Source: Gammaproteobacteria bacterium (GTDB taxonomy: Bacteria > Pseudomonadota > Gammaproteobacteria > Steroidobacterales > Steroidobacteraceae). Taken from it: a stretch of 43,016 bases of DNA. The notes beneath the pieces were generated by a model that did no database searches, had not been told where the DNA came from, and saw only the letters and a program-made list of their open reading frames with translations. Position 1 is the first letter of the stretch. Every line of letters starts with the position of its first letter. The stretch spans positions 1 to 43,016 of the forward strand of contig JAQGOE010000065.1 in the NCBI GenBank assembly GCA_028293725.1, read 5' to 3'. Positions 20,692 to 28,596 of the stretch are shown piece by piece. The position numbers were made by a program, and so were the translations under genes.

Positions 20692-21518
20692 GAGTTGCAC
20701 GCGTCAGCGACATCTCCCGCGCGAGCCTGATTGCTGTTCTCGTGTGCGTGCTCGCGGCCTGCTCGACACTCGAGCGCCCGGTAGCGCAACGTCTACCCGC
20801 ACCGATCGAACCAACTCCACCGCCGCCCTTCGACATCAATTCGATCCCCGACGCCGTCCCGCGCATCGAGCCTCGCAGCGCACATGGCAATCCCCCCTTC
20901 TACACCGCCATGGGAAAACGCTACTACGTGCTCGGCGCAGCCGACGGGTATGTGGAGCGGGGTGTTGCATCCTGGTACGGGCCGACATTCCACGGCGTGA
21001 GTACATCGAGTGGCGAGCGTTATGACATGTACGGCATGACGGCAGCCCATAAAACTCTGCCGCTACCGACGTATGTACGCGTTACGAACCTGCGCAATGG
21101 TCGCACGATCACGGTTCGGGTGAACGATCGCGGGCCGTTTGTCGGCACCCGTCTCATCGACCTTTCATACACCGCGGCGGCGAAGTTAGACATGCTCCGC
21201 GAAGGCACTACCTTCGTGGAAGTGCGCGCGCTCGAGCCGGGTGGCACGCCGGATAACCTTACTCGTACCTCGGAAACACCGCCGCCGACGTTATATGTAC
21301 AGGCAGGCGCGTTCGCCGATCAGGGCAATGCCGAGCGTGCGATCACCCGCCTGCGCGCCGCCGGCCTCGCCACCGCTTTCATCGCGCCTCCGGCAAATGA
21401 CAAGCCCCTGCTGTACAGAGTGCGCATAGGCCCCATCAACGACGTCGCCGCATTCGATCAACTGTCGGCCCGGCTCGCGACTCTCGGCTTCGCCGGCGCC
21501 CGACTCGCGTTGGACTGA
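20688..21518 (+). CDS. rlpA: Septal-ring lytic transglycosylase RlpA, lipoprotein
   Basis: An outer-membrane lipoprotein acting on denuded glycan at the septum in relatives. I start it at GTG 20688, overlapping the mltB stop, which yields 276 residues with a lipoprotein signal ending in LAAC (Cys25). The double-psi beta-barrel follows (about 90-185: GVASWYGPTFHG, TAAHKTLPLPTYVRVTN, VRVNDRGPFV with the catalytic Asp, RLIDLSYTAA). A C-terminal SPOR domain (about 200-276: LYVQAGAFADQGNAERA, YRVRIGPIND) binds denuded glycan. The open frame continues upstream inside mltB but that part is out of context. Confidence 0.95.
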   Translation: MRVARVSDISRASLIAVLVCVLAACSTLERPVAQRLPAPIEPTPPPPFDINSIPDAVPRIEPRSAHGNPPFYTAMGKRYYVLGAADGYVERGVASWYGPTFHGVSTSSGERYDMYGMTAAHKTLPLPTYVRVTNLRNGRTITVRVNDRGPFVGTRLIDLSYTAAAKLDMLREGTTFVEVRALEPGGTPDNLTRTSETPPPTLYVQAGAFADQGNAERAITRLRAAGLATAFIAPPANDKPLLYRVRIGPINDVAAFDQLSARLATLGFAGARLALD

Positions 21519-21535
21519 GGCGAACGGGAGCGCCC

Positions 21536-23398
21536 ATGAGCAACACCGGCGCGAATACAACTCACTCGACACTCCCGCGCAGACCGCTGTGGGTGCTGGC
21601 GTTTTTTTGCGCATTGCTGGCGATCCTGGCGATCGGGTTCGTGAGCTACACCGAAATGAGCGTTCTCGCGAATTCGAGCGCCCGAGTGCAGCGCTCGTAC
21701 GATGTGTTGCAGACCCTTCACGATCTCAACACCTCGCTCACGGACACGGAAACCAACCAGCGTGGCTTTCTTCTAACCCAGGACACGACCTACCTCGATC
21801 AGTATGACGCGGCCATCGCACAGATCGGCCTCGCCCTGACCGAGTTGCGTCGTCTGAGCAACAGCGAGCCGTCCACCGGAGACGCCATCGGTCACCTGGC
21901 GCAACTTGCCGGCGATAAGCTCGACGAGATGCAACAAGCGATTCACCGCATACAGAAGGGTGAGCATCTCGGAGCACCGGCCGCATTCACCACCGGACCG
22001 GGGCGCCAGATCATGGAGGATTTCCGGCGGGAGGCCCTGGAGTTGGAGGCCGACCAGCGTGAGTTGCTCGAGTTGCATCGGCGGCGCGAGTACCGGGCGC
22101 GCCTCTCCAGCGAAGGCGTCCTCGTCGCCACGGTCCTCCTCAGCCTGTTGTTCGTCGGCGCCGCGGCGTTGATCAGCCGGCGCTTTGATGAGCGCTTCCG
22201 GAGTGAGCGCGCCGCGCGCTCGGAAGCCGAGCGGGCCACCCGACTCAAGGACGATTTCGTCGCGACCATGAGTCACGAGTTACGCACTCCCCTGAATGCC
22301 ATCGTGGGCTGGGCCAGCATTTTGCGCCAGGATCGCAGCCCCAGGACCGTGGCGCAGGGCGTCGAGGTCATCGACCGCAATGCCAAACTCCAGGCGCGCA
22401 TGGTGGAGGATCTGCTCGACATGAGCCGGATTCTGTCGGGCAAGCTGGCGATGGAACTGCAAAGGATGGATCTGTCGGCCGTGATCGACGCAGCCGTTGC
22501 GGGAGTGAAGCCCAGCGCCGACGCGAAGAATGTGCGCCTGCACACCGCAGTCGAGCAGACGCGTCCGGTTAACGGAGACCCGGGACGGCTGCAGCAGGTT
22601 CTGTGGAATCTTCTCACCAACGCCATCAAATTCACCCCTGCGAATGGCATGGTCACGATCTTCGCGCGCGAGGTTGATCGCAAAGGGACCCGCAGAATGG
22701 AGATCAGTGTCAGCGACAGCGGACAGGGCATCGACCCGAGCTTCCTGCCCTTCGTGTTCGAGCGCTTCCGACAGGCCGACGCTTCCACAACACGCCGCCA
22801 CGGGGGTCTGGGACTCGGACTTTCCATCGTCAAAAGCCTCGTCGAAATGCACCAGGGGACGGTGGAGGCGCAAAGTCCCGGAGAGGGCCAGGGCTCGACG
22901 TTCATCGTTTACCTACCACTCGCGGAAGGCCACCAGACCTCTGAGGTGCCTCTCGACTGCGCATCCGCCGCATCGGAAAACGACGCCTCACCACTCGCCG
23001 GGTTATGCGTCCTCATTGTCGACGACGAAGCGGACGCTCGAACGCTCGCGCGAAGGGTGCTCGAGGAACGTGGGGCAGAGGTCGTAGCCGTGGGCTCGGC
23101 CGCTGAAGCGCTCGAGGCGATAGACGCAAACCACGGAGTCAGCGTCGTCGTCAGCGACATCGGCATGCCCGATCGCGACGGTTACGACTTTATCAAGGAC
23201 ATGCGCGCCATACCCGGCGCCGCGGGACGCGTTCCTGCGATCGCACTCACCGCGCTCGCACGCGACGAGGATCGCAAGCGCACCCTGCTCGCCGGATACC
23301 AGGTGCACATCAGCAAACCCGTCAACCCCGCCGAGTTGGTGACGGTGATCGCCATGCTTGCCGGCCGCGGAAAAATCGCGAGCGCCGTAGGAGCCTGA
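21536..23398 (+). CDS. Hybrid histidine kinase with CHASE3 sensor and receiver domain
   Basis: A 620-residue membrane kinase. Order: first membrane helix (about 17-40), a periplasmic CHASE3 domain (about 42-185, with the hallmark TETNQRGFLLTQD), second helix (about 194-216), HisKA with phospho-acceptor His247 in MSHELRTPLN, HATPase (N box NLLTNAIKFTP near 357, G boxes DSGQGID and GLGLGLSIVKS), and a C-terminal receiver (about 490-612) with DDE acid pocket, phospho-acceptor Asp541 (SDIGMPDRDG) and Lys in SKPVNP. No output domain is present and no partner regulator is adjacent. Starts at ATG 21536 with GGGAG upstream. It interrupts the usual rlpA-dacA adjacency. The signal is unknown. Confidence 0.93.
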   Translation: MSNTGANTTHSTLPRRPLWVLAFFCALLAILAIGFVSYTEMSVLANSSARVQRSYDVLQTLHDLNTSLTDTETNQRGFLLTQDTTYLDQYDAAIAQIGLALTELRRLSNSEPSTGDAIGHLAQLAGDKLDEMQQAIHRIQKGEHLGAPAAFTTGPGRQIMEDFRREALELEADQRELLELHRRREYRARLSSEGVLVATVLLSLLFVGAAALISRRFDERFRSERAARSEAERATRLKDDFVATMSHELRTPLNAIVGWASILRQDRSPRTVAQGVEVIDRNAKLQARMVEDLLDMSRILSGKLAMELQRMDLSAVIDAAVAGVKPSADAKNVRLHTAVEQTRPVNGDPGRLQQVLWNLLTNAIKFTPANGMVTIFAREVDRKGTRRMEISVSDSGQGIDPSFLPFVFERFRQADASTTRRHGGLGLGLSIVKSLVEMHQGTVEAQSPGEGQGSTFIVYLPLAEGHQTSEVPLDCASAASENDASPLAGLCVLIVDDEADARTLARRVLEERGAEVVAVGSAAEALEAIDANHGVSVVVSDIGMPDRDGYDFIKDMRAIPGAAGRVPAIALTALARDEDRKRTLLAGYQVHISKPVNPAELVTVIAMLAGRGKIASAVGA

Positions 23399-23454
23399 CG
23401 GGCTCCAGCACTATTCATGAGAACCGGACACGGGCGCGATCGAGGCAATTTCGC

Positions 23455-23506
23455 TAGAATCGCCGCCTTCCAATCGCCAACCACACTCGCCAAGGAGACT
23501 GTCTCC
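23455..23506 (+). promoter_or_regulatory. Possible promoter and dyad upstream of dacA
   Basis: In the 134 bases between the kinase and dacA, GCTAGAAT provides a -10-like TAGAAT (23455-23460) without a recognisable -35. Further down is an odd dyad GGAGAC-T-GTCTCC (23494-23506) in the presumed leader, whose left arm resembles an SD but lies too far (about 30 bases) from the ATG at 23533. Suggests dacA has its own transcript; both elements are weak. Confidence 0.35.
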
Positions 23507-23532
23507 GAAGCGAATTCGGGGGATTTCAACGG

Positions 23533-24690
23533 ATGTTTCGCTCGTCCACCGCTCTGCTTGCTCTGTTGTCCCTCTTGGGACTCTCTACACTCGACCGGGC
23601 GCACGCCGCGGCGGCGCCAATCCCGAAGGCGCCCGACGTCAACGCACGCGCCTACATCCTCTCGGATTACCAGAGCGGACGCGTACTCGCACAAGACCAT
23701 GCTGACGACCGCATGGAGCCGGCGAGCCTCACGAAGCTCATGACTTCCTATGTGGTCTTCACGGCTCTGAAAGAGAACCGGCTCAAGCTGGCGGACCTCG
23801 TCACCATCAGCGAGCACGCATGGCGCGCCGAAGGCTCACGCACCTTTGTACAGGTCGGCACCCAGATCCCGGTCGACATCCTGATCAAAGGCATGATCAT
23901 TCAGTCGGGGAATGACGCGACGATCGCGCTGGCCGAGCGTGTCGGCGGGACCGAGCCCGCGTTCGCACAAATGATGAACGAGTACGCCAAACGTCTCGGC
24001 ATGAAGGGCAGCAACTTCGAGAACAGTGATGGCCTCCCCTCGCCGAATCACTACACGTCGGCACGGGACATGACGACTTTGGCCAAGGCGCTCATCCGCG
24101 ACTTTCCCGAGTACTACCCACTGTTCAGCATGCACGAGTTCCTCTGGAACAACATCAAGCAGCAGAACCGTAACGGACTGCTCACGCGCGATCCCACTGT
24201 GGACGGCTTGAAGACCGGCCACACTGACAGCGCCGGTTTCTGCCTCGTCACTTCGGCGAAACGTGATGGCATGCGCCTCGTCTCGGTCGTCATGGGTTCG
24301 CCGAGTATCAAAGCCCGCGAGGACGCGAGCTCGGCTCTGTTGAACTACGGCTACACTTTCTACGAAACCACACTGCTCAAGAAGGCTCACGACACCGTGT
24401 TGAAGCCGCGTGTTTTCAAGGCTGATGCGGACTACGTGGCCGTCGGCGTTCCAAACGACATCATCGTCACTATCGGTCGCGGACAGTCGACGAGCCTGAC
24501 GACAACCGCAAAAATCACCAAGGAGCCGTTGATTGCTCCGTTGGCCGCGGGCCAGCCCGTTGGTGAGCTCACCGTGACGGATTCCGGTGGAGAAGTCGTC
24601 GCGCGCGCGCCTCTGATACCCCTGGCCGCGGTTCCGGCCGGTGGATTGTGGACACGCGCCACCGATAGCATGAGACTCTGGTTTCATTAG
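23533..24690 (+). CDS. dacA: D-alanyl-D-alanine carboxypeptidase (PBP5/6 family)
   Basis: Removes the terminal D-Ala from peptidoglycan pentapeptides in the periplasm. The 385-residue protein has a signal peptide (1-25, ending AHA), the S11 peptidase domain with nucleophile Ser65 in EPASLTKLMT, SGN at 125-127, and KTG at 227-229 (GLKTGHTDSAGF), then the PBP5 C-terminal beta-domain (about 285-370) and a terminal amphipathic helix (TRATDSMRLWFH) for membrane attachment. ATG 23533 is the only good start. Next is the class IV aminotransferase 16 bases downstream. Could equally be labelled dacC. Confidence 0.96.
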   Translation: MFRSSTALLALLSLLGLSTLDRAHAAAAPIPKAPDVNARAYILSDYQSGRVLAQDHADDRMEPASLTKLMTSYVVFTALKENRLKLADLVTISEHAWRAEGSRTFVQVGTQIPVDILIKGMIIQSGNDATIALAERVGGTEPAFAQMMNEYAKRLGMKGSNFENSDGLPSPNHYTSARDMTTLAKALIRDFPEYYPLFSMHEFLWNNIKQQNRNGLLTRDPTVDGLKTGHTDSAGFCLVTSAKRDGMRLVSVVMGSPSIKAREDASSALLNYGYTFYETTLLKKAHDTVLKPRVFKADADYVAVGVPNDIIVTIGRGQSTSLTTTAKITKEPLIAPLAAGQPVGELTVTDSGGEVVARAPLIPLAAVPAGGLWTRATDSMRLWFH

Positions 24691-24706
24691 CTTATTGAGG
24701 GGCTGC

Positions 24707-25579
24707 GTGGCCGATCCCTTTCCAATTTGTTATCTGAACGGTGCGGAGTTGCCTCTCGAAGAGGCACGCATATCGCCGTTGGACCGCGGATTCCTGTACT
24801 CGGATGGGGCCTATGAGCTCATGCCCGTGTACGCGGGTCGGCCCTTCCGTTTTCAGGCGCATCGCGACAGGATGACGCGGAGTCTGGGCGAGCTGCAGAT
24901 GCGCGACCCACACACACACGAGGAGTGGCGCGAGATCCTCGGGAAGTTGTTAGCCCACAATGGCCTCGTCGACCAGTATGTTTACTGGCAAGTGACACGT
25001 GGCGCCGAGCGAGGCAGAAATCACGCGCCTCTGCCGGATATCCCTCGCACCGTGTTTGCTTTCTGCGCGCCGCTTCCGATCGCGTCTCCGGCCGTCCTCG
25101 CGAGCGGTGTCAAATGCGTAACGACCGACGACACCCGTTGGGCTCGATGCGACATCAAGTCGGTTTCACTACTGGCCAACGTACTGTTGCGCCAACTCTC
25201 GATCGACGCCGGCGCCGCTGAGACGATCCTCCTCCGTGATGGCAGTATGATGGAAGCCTCCTCCTCGGCCGTGCACGTCGTCATCGGCGGAGAGATCCGG
25301 ACCCCGCCGCGGTCACACAGAATTCTTCCAGGCACGACCCGAGGCGTCATGGAGGAAATGGCCTCCAGGGCCGGCATACCGATTCGCTCCACGTCCGTGA
25401 GCGAGGCTGAATTACGTGCCGCGGACGAGATCTGGATATCATCGTCCACCCGGGAGGTGCAGCCGGTGACTACTCTCGATGAGCAGCCTGTAGGCTCAGG
25501 GAAACCAGGCCCGGTATGGCGTCGCCTACACGACGAACTGCAAAGCTACAAACGCGAGCTGTCAGGTACCCCGTGGTAG
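24707..25579 (+). CDS. Class IV aminotransferase, probable D-amino-acid transaminase
   Basis: A PLP enzyme of the D-alanine transaminase / branched-chain transaminase fold (290 residues). Hallmarks: GFLYSDGAYELMPVYAGRPFRF near the N-terminus, the PLP lysine Lys151 in CDIKSVSLLANVLLRQ, and the phosphate-binding LRDGSMMEASSSAVHVV. GTG 24707 is preferred over the longer TTG frame (24695) because TGAGGGG sits 4 bases upstream. In related genomes a D-amino-acid transaminase gene commonly follows dacA, suggesting metabolism of released D-Ala or supply of D-Glu, but substrate cannot be read from the sequence; 4-amino-4-deoxychorismate lyase is an alternative in this fold. Confidence 0.88.
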   Translation: MADPFPICYLNGAELPLEEARISPLDRGFLYSDGAYELMPVYAGRPFRFQAHRDRMTRSLGELQMRDPHTHEEWREILGKLLAHNGLVDQYVYWQVTRGAERGRNHAPLPDIPRTVFAFCAPLPIASPAVLASGVKCVTTDDTRWARCDIKSVSLLANVLLRQLSIDAGAAETILLRDGSMMEASSSAVHVVIGGEIRTPPRSHRILPGTTRGVMEEMASRAGIPIRSTSVSEAELRAADEIWISSSTREVQPVTTLDEQPVGSGKPGPVWRRLHDELQSYKRELSGTPW

Positions 25580-25848
25580 ACGAAACTGAAACCGCCTCCC
25601 TCCTGCAATTCCCGACCGACTATCCCATCAAAGTCGTCGGCCGCCCCTCGGACGAATTCCGTGCCCGCGTCCATGCGGTCATGCTCCGCCACGCCCCCAC
25701 CCTGGACCCCGACCAGGTCACCGAGCGGCTCAGCGAAAACGGCAATTTCCTCTCCATCTCCTACATGATCCGCGCCGAGAGCCGCGAACAAGTCATCGCC
25801 CTCGCCACCGACCTGAAGGCCGCCGAAGGCGTTCTGATGATCATCTGA
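25573..25848 (+). CDS. ybeD: DUF493 family protein YbeD
   Basis: A small ACT-like fold protein of 91 residues, similar in size to E. coli YbeD (87). Motifs: LLQFPTDYPIKVVGRPSDEF, and the C-terminal SISYMIRAESREQVIALATDLKAAEGVLMII. The frame is open from ATG 25516, but GTG 25573 fits the family start and follows an AGG; it overlaps the previous stop by 7 bases. YbeD genes usually sit between dacA and lipB; here lipB-lipA are about 9 kb away and inverted. The function is not established; a regulatory role has been suggested from the fold. Confidence 0.9.
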   Translation: MVDETETASLLQFPTDYPIKVVGRPSDEFRARVHAVMLRHAPTLDPDQVTERLSENGNFLSISYMIRAESREQVIALATDLKAAEGVLMII

Positions 25849-25861
25849 TGGGGTGCCCCTG

Positions 25862-25884
25862 GGAGCCTGTCTGACTTAGGCTCC
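25862..25884 (+). terminator. Hairpin after ybeD
   Basis: A 7-bp perfect stem GGAGCCT / AGGCTCC with a 9-base loop begins 14 bases after the ybeD stop, just after a smaller GGGG-TG-CCCC fold (25850-25859). No T-run follows directly, so termination is uncertain, but it separates the wall-gene run from the sulfate transport genes. Confidence 0.4.
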
Positions 25885-25903
25885 GTGGGCGCCAGCGTCC
25901 GCT

Positions 25904-25921
25904 CTTATAACCTTATAACCC
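25904..25921 (+). promoter_or_regulatory. Direct repeat upstream of the sulfate transporter operon
   Basis: Two tandem copies of CTTATAAC (25904-25911 and 25912-25919), followed by CC, produce the pattern ATAA-N4-ATAACCC (25907-25921). It lies 72 bases before the ATPase ATG (25994). The same pattern occurs on the minus strand upstream of the sulfate-binding protein gene (35047-35033). A weak -10-like TAGGAT is at 25954-25959 with no good -35, as expected for an activated promoter. Binding by a sulfur regulator such as CysB or by the neighbouring response regulator is inference. Confidence 0.5.
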
Positions 25922-25993
25922 GTTTGTCACTGACGCTAAGGCCCAGTGGCCGGTAGGATTGTCGGTTTTGCGGTCGCACTCTTTGCGGAAAAT

Positions 25994-27760
25994 ATGTCCA
26001 TCACCCTCGATCAGGTGACCAAGCGCTACCAGGGCGTTCCGGTCGTCAACGATGTCTCACTGGACATCGGCGACGGCGAATTCTTCGTTCTCCTGGGGCC
26101 CAGCGGCAGCGGCAAGAGCACCCTGTTGCGCGCCGTGGCCGGCCTGTCCGGTGTGGACCACGGCCGGATTGCCCTACACGGTCGCGACGTCACCCATGTC
26201 GCCGCCCGCGGCCGCGGTGTCGGTCTGGTGTTCCAAAACTACGCGCTCTTCCGTCACATGACGGTCGCCGAAAACATCGAATTCGCACTGCGCGTCCGGC
26301 GTGTAAAAGCCAGTGAGCGGCGGCAACGACGGCAGGAACTGCTCCGTCTCGTCGCCCTCGAAGGCATGGACGAGCGGCTCCCAGCGCAACTCTCCGGCGG
26401 CCAGCAGCAGCGGGTCGCGGTAGCGCGTGCACTCGCGCATAAGCCCGAGGTTCTCTTGTTGGACGAACCTTTCGGAGCACTGGACGCCAAAATCCGCGAA
26501 GAGCTGCGCCGGACCATCCGTCAGGTACAACGCGAGCTCGGCATTACGACCGTGCTCGTCACGCATGACCAGGAAGAGGCCTTCGCACTAGCGGACCGCA
26601 TCGGCGTCATGAATCACGGCCGCCTGCTCGAGATGGGTCGGCCGAACGAGCTCTACACGCGCCCGGCGACACGCTTCGTGGCCACCTTCCTCGGCGCCGC
26701 GAATCTGATCCTCGCGCGACAGACAAAAGAAGGCATCCGATTTGGCGAGCGCCCTGTGAGCGCGCGTGCGGCGGCCCCCATTCACGGAGCGCGTGAACAC
26801 GAAGTCGTCGCTGTAGTGAGGCCGGAGGAAATCGAGGTTGCTCCGACAAGGGAGACACTAACGTCCGGCTATCTAGCCCGCGGGGCGGTGGATGAGATCC
26901 TCTTCACCGGCGCACTCGAACGCATGCGGATTCGCCTTGAAGGCGGACCCGAGGCGCTGGCGCTTGCTTACTCCAACGGCGACGGCAACCCGTATCTCGA
27001 AGTAACGCGCACACAACATGAGCAACGCGCGTTTCAGGTGATCCACGGCCAGACCGTTGCGATCGGTGTCCGTCGCGTGCACGTTTTGCCAACACCCCTG
27101 TCGAGTTTCACAGTCTGCGCGCCGAACGAAGCGCTAACCGTCGCACTCACGCAGCAGCCGCTGCTCGTGGAACTCGCTTCGCGCATGAAGACGCGAATCT
27201 CCGCCCGGGTCGAGCCAATGTTGGGAATCCCTAACGCCGAGGGTGGCGAGGGCGCGTTATTTCCCGGCACCACCGTCATAGCCTCGCAACCTGACGTTGC
27301 ACACCAGGCCGAGTGGCTGTTGAAACGCGGAGCCGACGAAGTTCTCGTCCTGCCGATGAATGCCTCACCCCCGCAGCGAGTCCTCATTCACTGGGCTGAC
27401 GAGGCTGTAAGGAGTGCGACGCTTGCAGTGTCGGCTAGCGTGCTCCGACACGTTTCGGCCGAAGCCGTCTACGTAGGCATCATGCCGAACATGACGCCGA
27501 CGGCAAACCGCCCTCACGGAATGCGCGCTCTGTTAGATGCGCGTTCGGAGGCACAAGCCGTACACGGCTTAGAGATGCGCACTGAGTTGCGTTTCGGCGA
27601 AGTGTCGCATGAGCTCGCGCGCCAGTTGGGGGAAACCCCCGGACAGATGCTGATTCTCGGCGTGTGCGAAGTCGGACGCTTAGTCGAGCGCTTCGGCTCG
27701 CTGCTGGAGTCCGCGCGCTGGCCCGTGTTGATCGTCCGCCGCGAGCAAGAAAGCATTTAA
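25994..27760 (+). CDS. cysA: Sulfate-type ABC transporter ATPase with C-terminal USP-like domain
   Basis: Energises sulfate/thiosulfate import with the two permeases downstream. The 588-residue protein has a normal CysA ATPase (about 1-235: Walker A GPSGSGKST with Lys41, LSGGQQQR from 133, Walker B VLLLDEP, H-loop VTHDQEEA) and a TOBE-type regulatory region (about 240-375). Unusual is another 210 residues: a linker (376-460), then a universal-stress-protein-like alpha/beta fold (about 461-586) from RVLIHWADEA to ILGVCEVGRLVERFGSLL and the terminal strand WPVLIVRR. CysA proteins are normally about 350 residues. The start is ATG 25994, though the frame is open from 25946. Its TAA shares a base with the next ATG (TAATG). 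The substrate is inferred from cysT, cysW and sbp. Confidence 0.9.
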   Translation: MSITLDQVTKRYQGVPVVNDVSLDIGDGEFFVLLGPSGSGKSTLLRAVAGLSGVDHGRIALHGRDVTHVAARGRGVGLVFQNYALFRHMTVAENIEFALRVRRVKASERRQRRQELLRLVALEGMDERLPAQLSGGQQQRVAVARALAHKPEVLLLDEPFGALDAKIREELRRTIRQVQRELGITTVLVTHDQEEAFALADRIGVMNHGRLLEMGRPNELYTRPATRFVATFLGAANLILARQTKEGIRFGERPVSARAAAPIHGAREHEVVAVVRPEEIEVAPTRETLTSGYLARGAVDEILFTGALERMRIRLEGGPEALALAYSNGDGNPYLEVTRTQHEQRAFQVIHGQTVAIGVRRVHVLPTPLSSFTVCAPNEALTVALTQQPLLVELASRMKTRISARVEPMLGIPNAEGGEGALFPGTTVIASQPDVAHQAEWLLKRGADEVLVLPMNASPPQRVLIHWADEAVRSATLAVSASVLRHVSAEAVYVGIMPNMTPTANRPHGMRALLDARSEAQAVHGLEMRTELRFGEVSHELARQLGETPGQMLILGVCEVGRLVERFGSLLESARWPVLIVRREQESI

Positions 27761-28596
27761 TGGCCCTTCGACAGCCAAACGTTCTCCCTGGCTTCGGCCT
27801 GACATTTGGCTTTACGACGTTCTTCCTGAGCGCTCTCGTGTTGTTGCCCCTCGCCGCGCTCATACTCATGACCGCCTCCATGAAGTGGGGCGACTTCCTC
27901 CACGTCGTGTTCAGCGCTCGTGCCATCGGCTCGTACCGCCTCTCATTTGGCGCAAGCTTCCTCGCCGCCACAATCAACCTGGTGTTCGGCTTCATCATCG
28001 CCTGGACGCTGGTCCGCTACGAATTCCCAGGCCGCAAGCTCATTGACGCGCTCATCGACATGCCCTTTGCGCTGCCAACGGCGGTGTCAGGCATCGCACT
28101 GACAACGGTTTTCGCGCAGAACGGCTGGATAGGACAGTACCTGGAGCCGCTGGGCATCAAGGTGGCGTACACCTGGATCGGTGTCACGGTCGCACTGACC
28201 CTGATAGGCATGCCATTCGTCGTGCGATCCGTGCAACCGGCGCTGCTCGAAGTGCAACGTGACCTCGAAGACGCGGCAGAGACACTCGGCGCCGGGCGTT
28301 TCTACGTCTTCCGCCGCATCATCCTCCCCACCGTGTTGCCCGCACTCCTGACGGGCTTCACCCTGGCGTTCGCGCGTGGGGTAGGCGAGTACGGCTCGGT
28401 CATCTTCATCGCCGGCAACCTGCCGATGAAGACGGAGATCACGCCCCTGCTGATCGTGATTCACCTCGAGGAATTCGATTACAAGGGAGCCGCGGCACTC
28501 GGCTTCGTCATGCTAGTGATCTCGTTCGTCATGTTGCTCACCATCAACCTGCTGCAGGCCTGGGGCCGGCGGCGTCACATCCAGTCGGCACGCTAA
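27760..28596 (+). CDS. cysT: Sulfate ABC transporter permease CysT (CysU)
   Basis: One of two inner-membrane permeases of the sulfate/thiosulfate importer, 278 residues. It starts MALRQPNVLPGFGLTFGFTTFF, where VLPGFG is typical of CysT, and has about six membrane segments. The ATPase-coupling EAA loop is DLEDAAETLGAGRFYVFRR (about 165-185), and FARGVGEYGSVIFIAGNLP is the conserved sulfate-permease motif. ATG 27760 overlaps the ATPase stop by one base. The frame also reads back to 27664 inside the ATPase gene, which I reject. Confidence 0.95.
   Translation: MALRQPNVLPGFGLTFGFTTFFLSALVLLPLAALILMTASMKWGDFLHVVFSARAIGSYRLSFGASFLAATINLVFGFIIAWTLVRYEFPGRKLIDALIDMPFALPTAVSGIALTTVFAQNGWIGQYLEPLGIKVAYTWIGVTVALTLIGMPFVVRSVQPALLEVQRDLEDAAETLGAGRFYVFRRIILPTVLPALLTGFTLAFARGVGEYGSVIFIAGNLPMKTEITPLLIVIHLEEFDYKGAAALGFVMLVISFVMLLTINLLQAWGRRRHIQSAR

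Noticed and set aside
25904..25919. CTTATAAC tandem as a pair of -10 elements
   Set aside because: No -35 sits 15-19 bases upstream of either copy, and the matching repeat before sbp lies 20 bases upstream of a separate -10.
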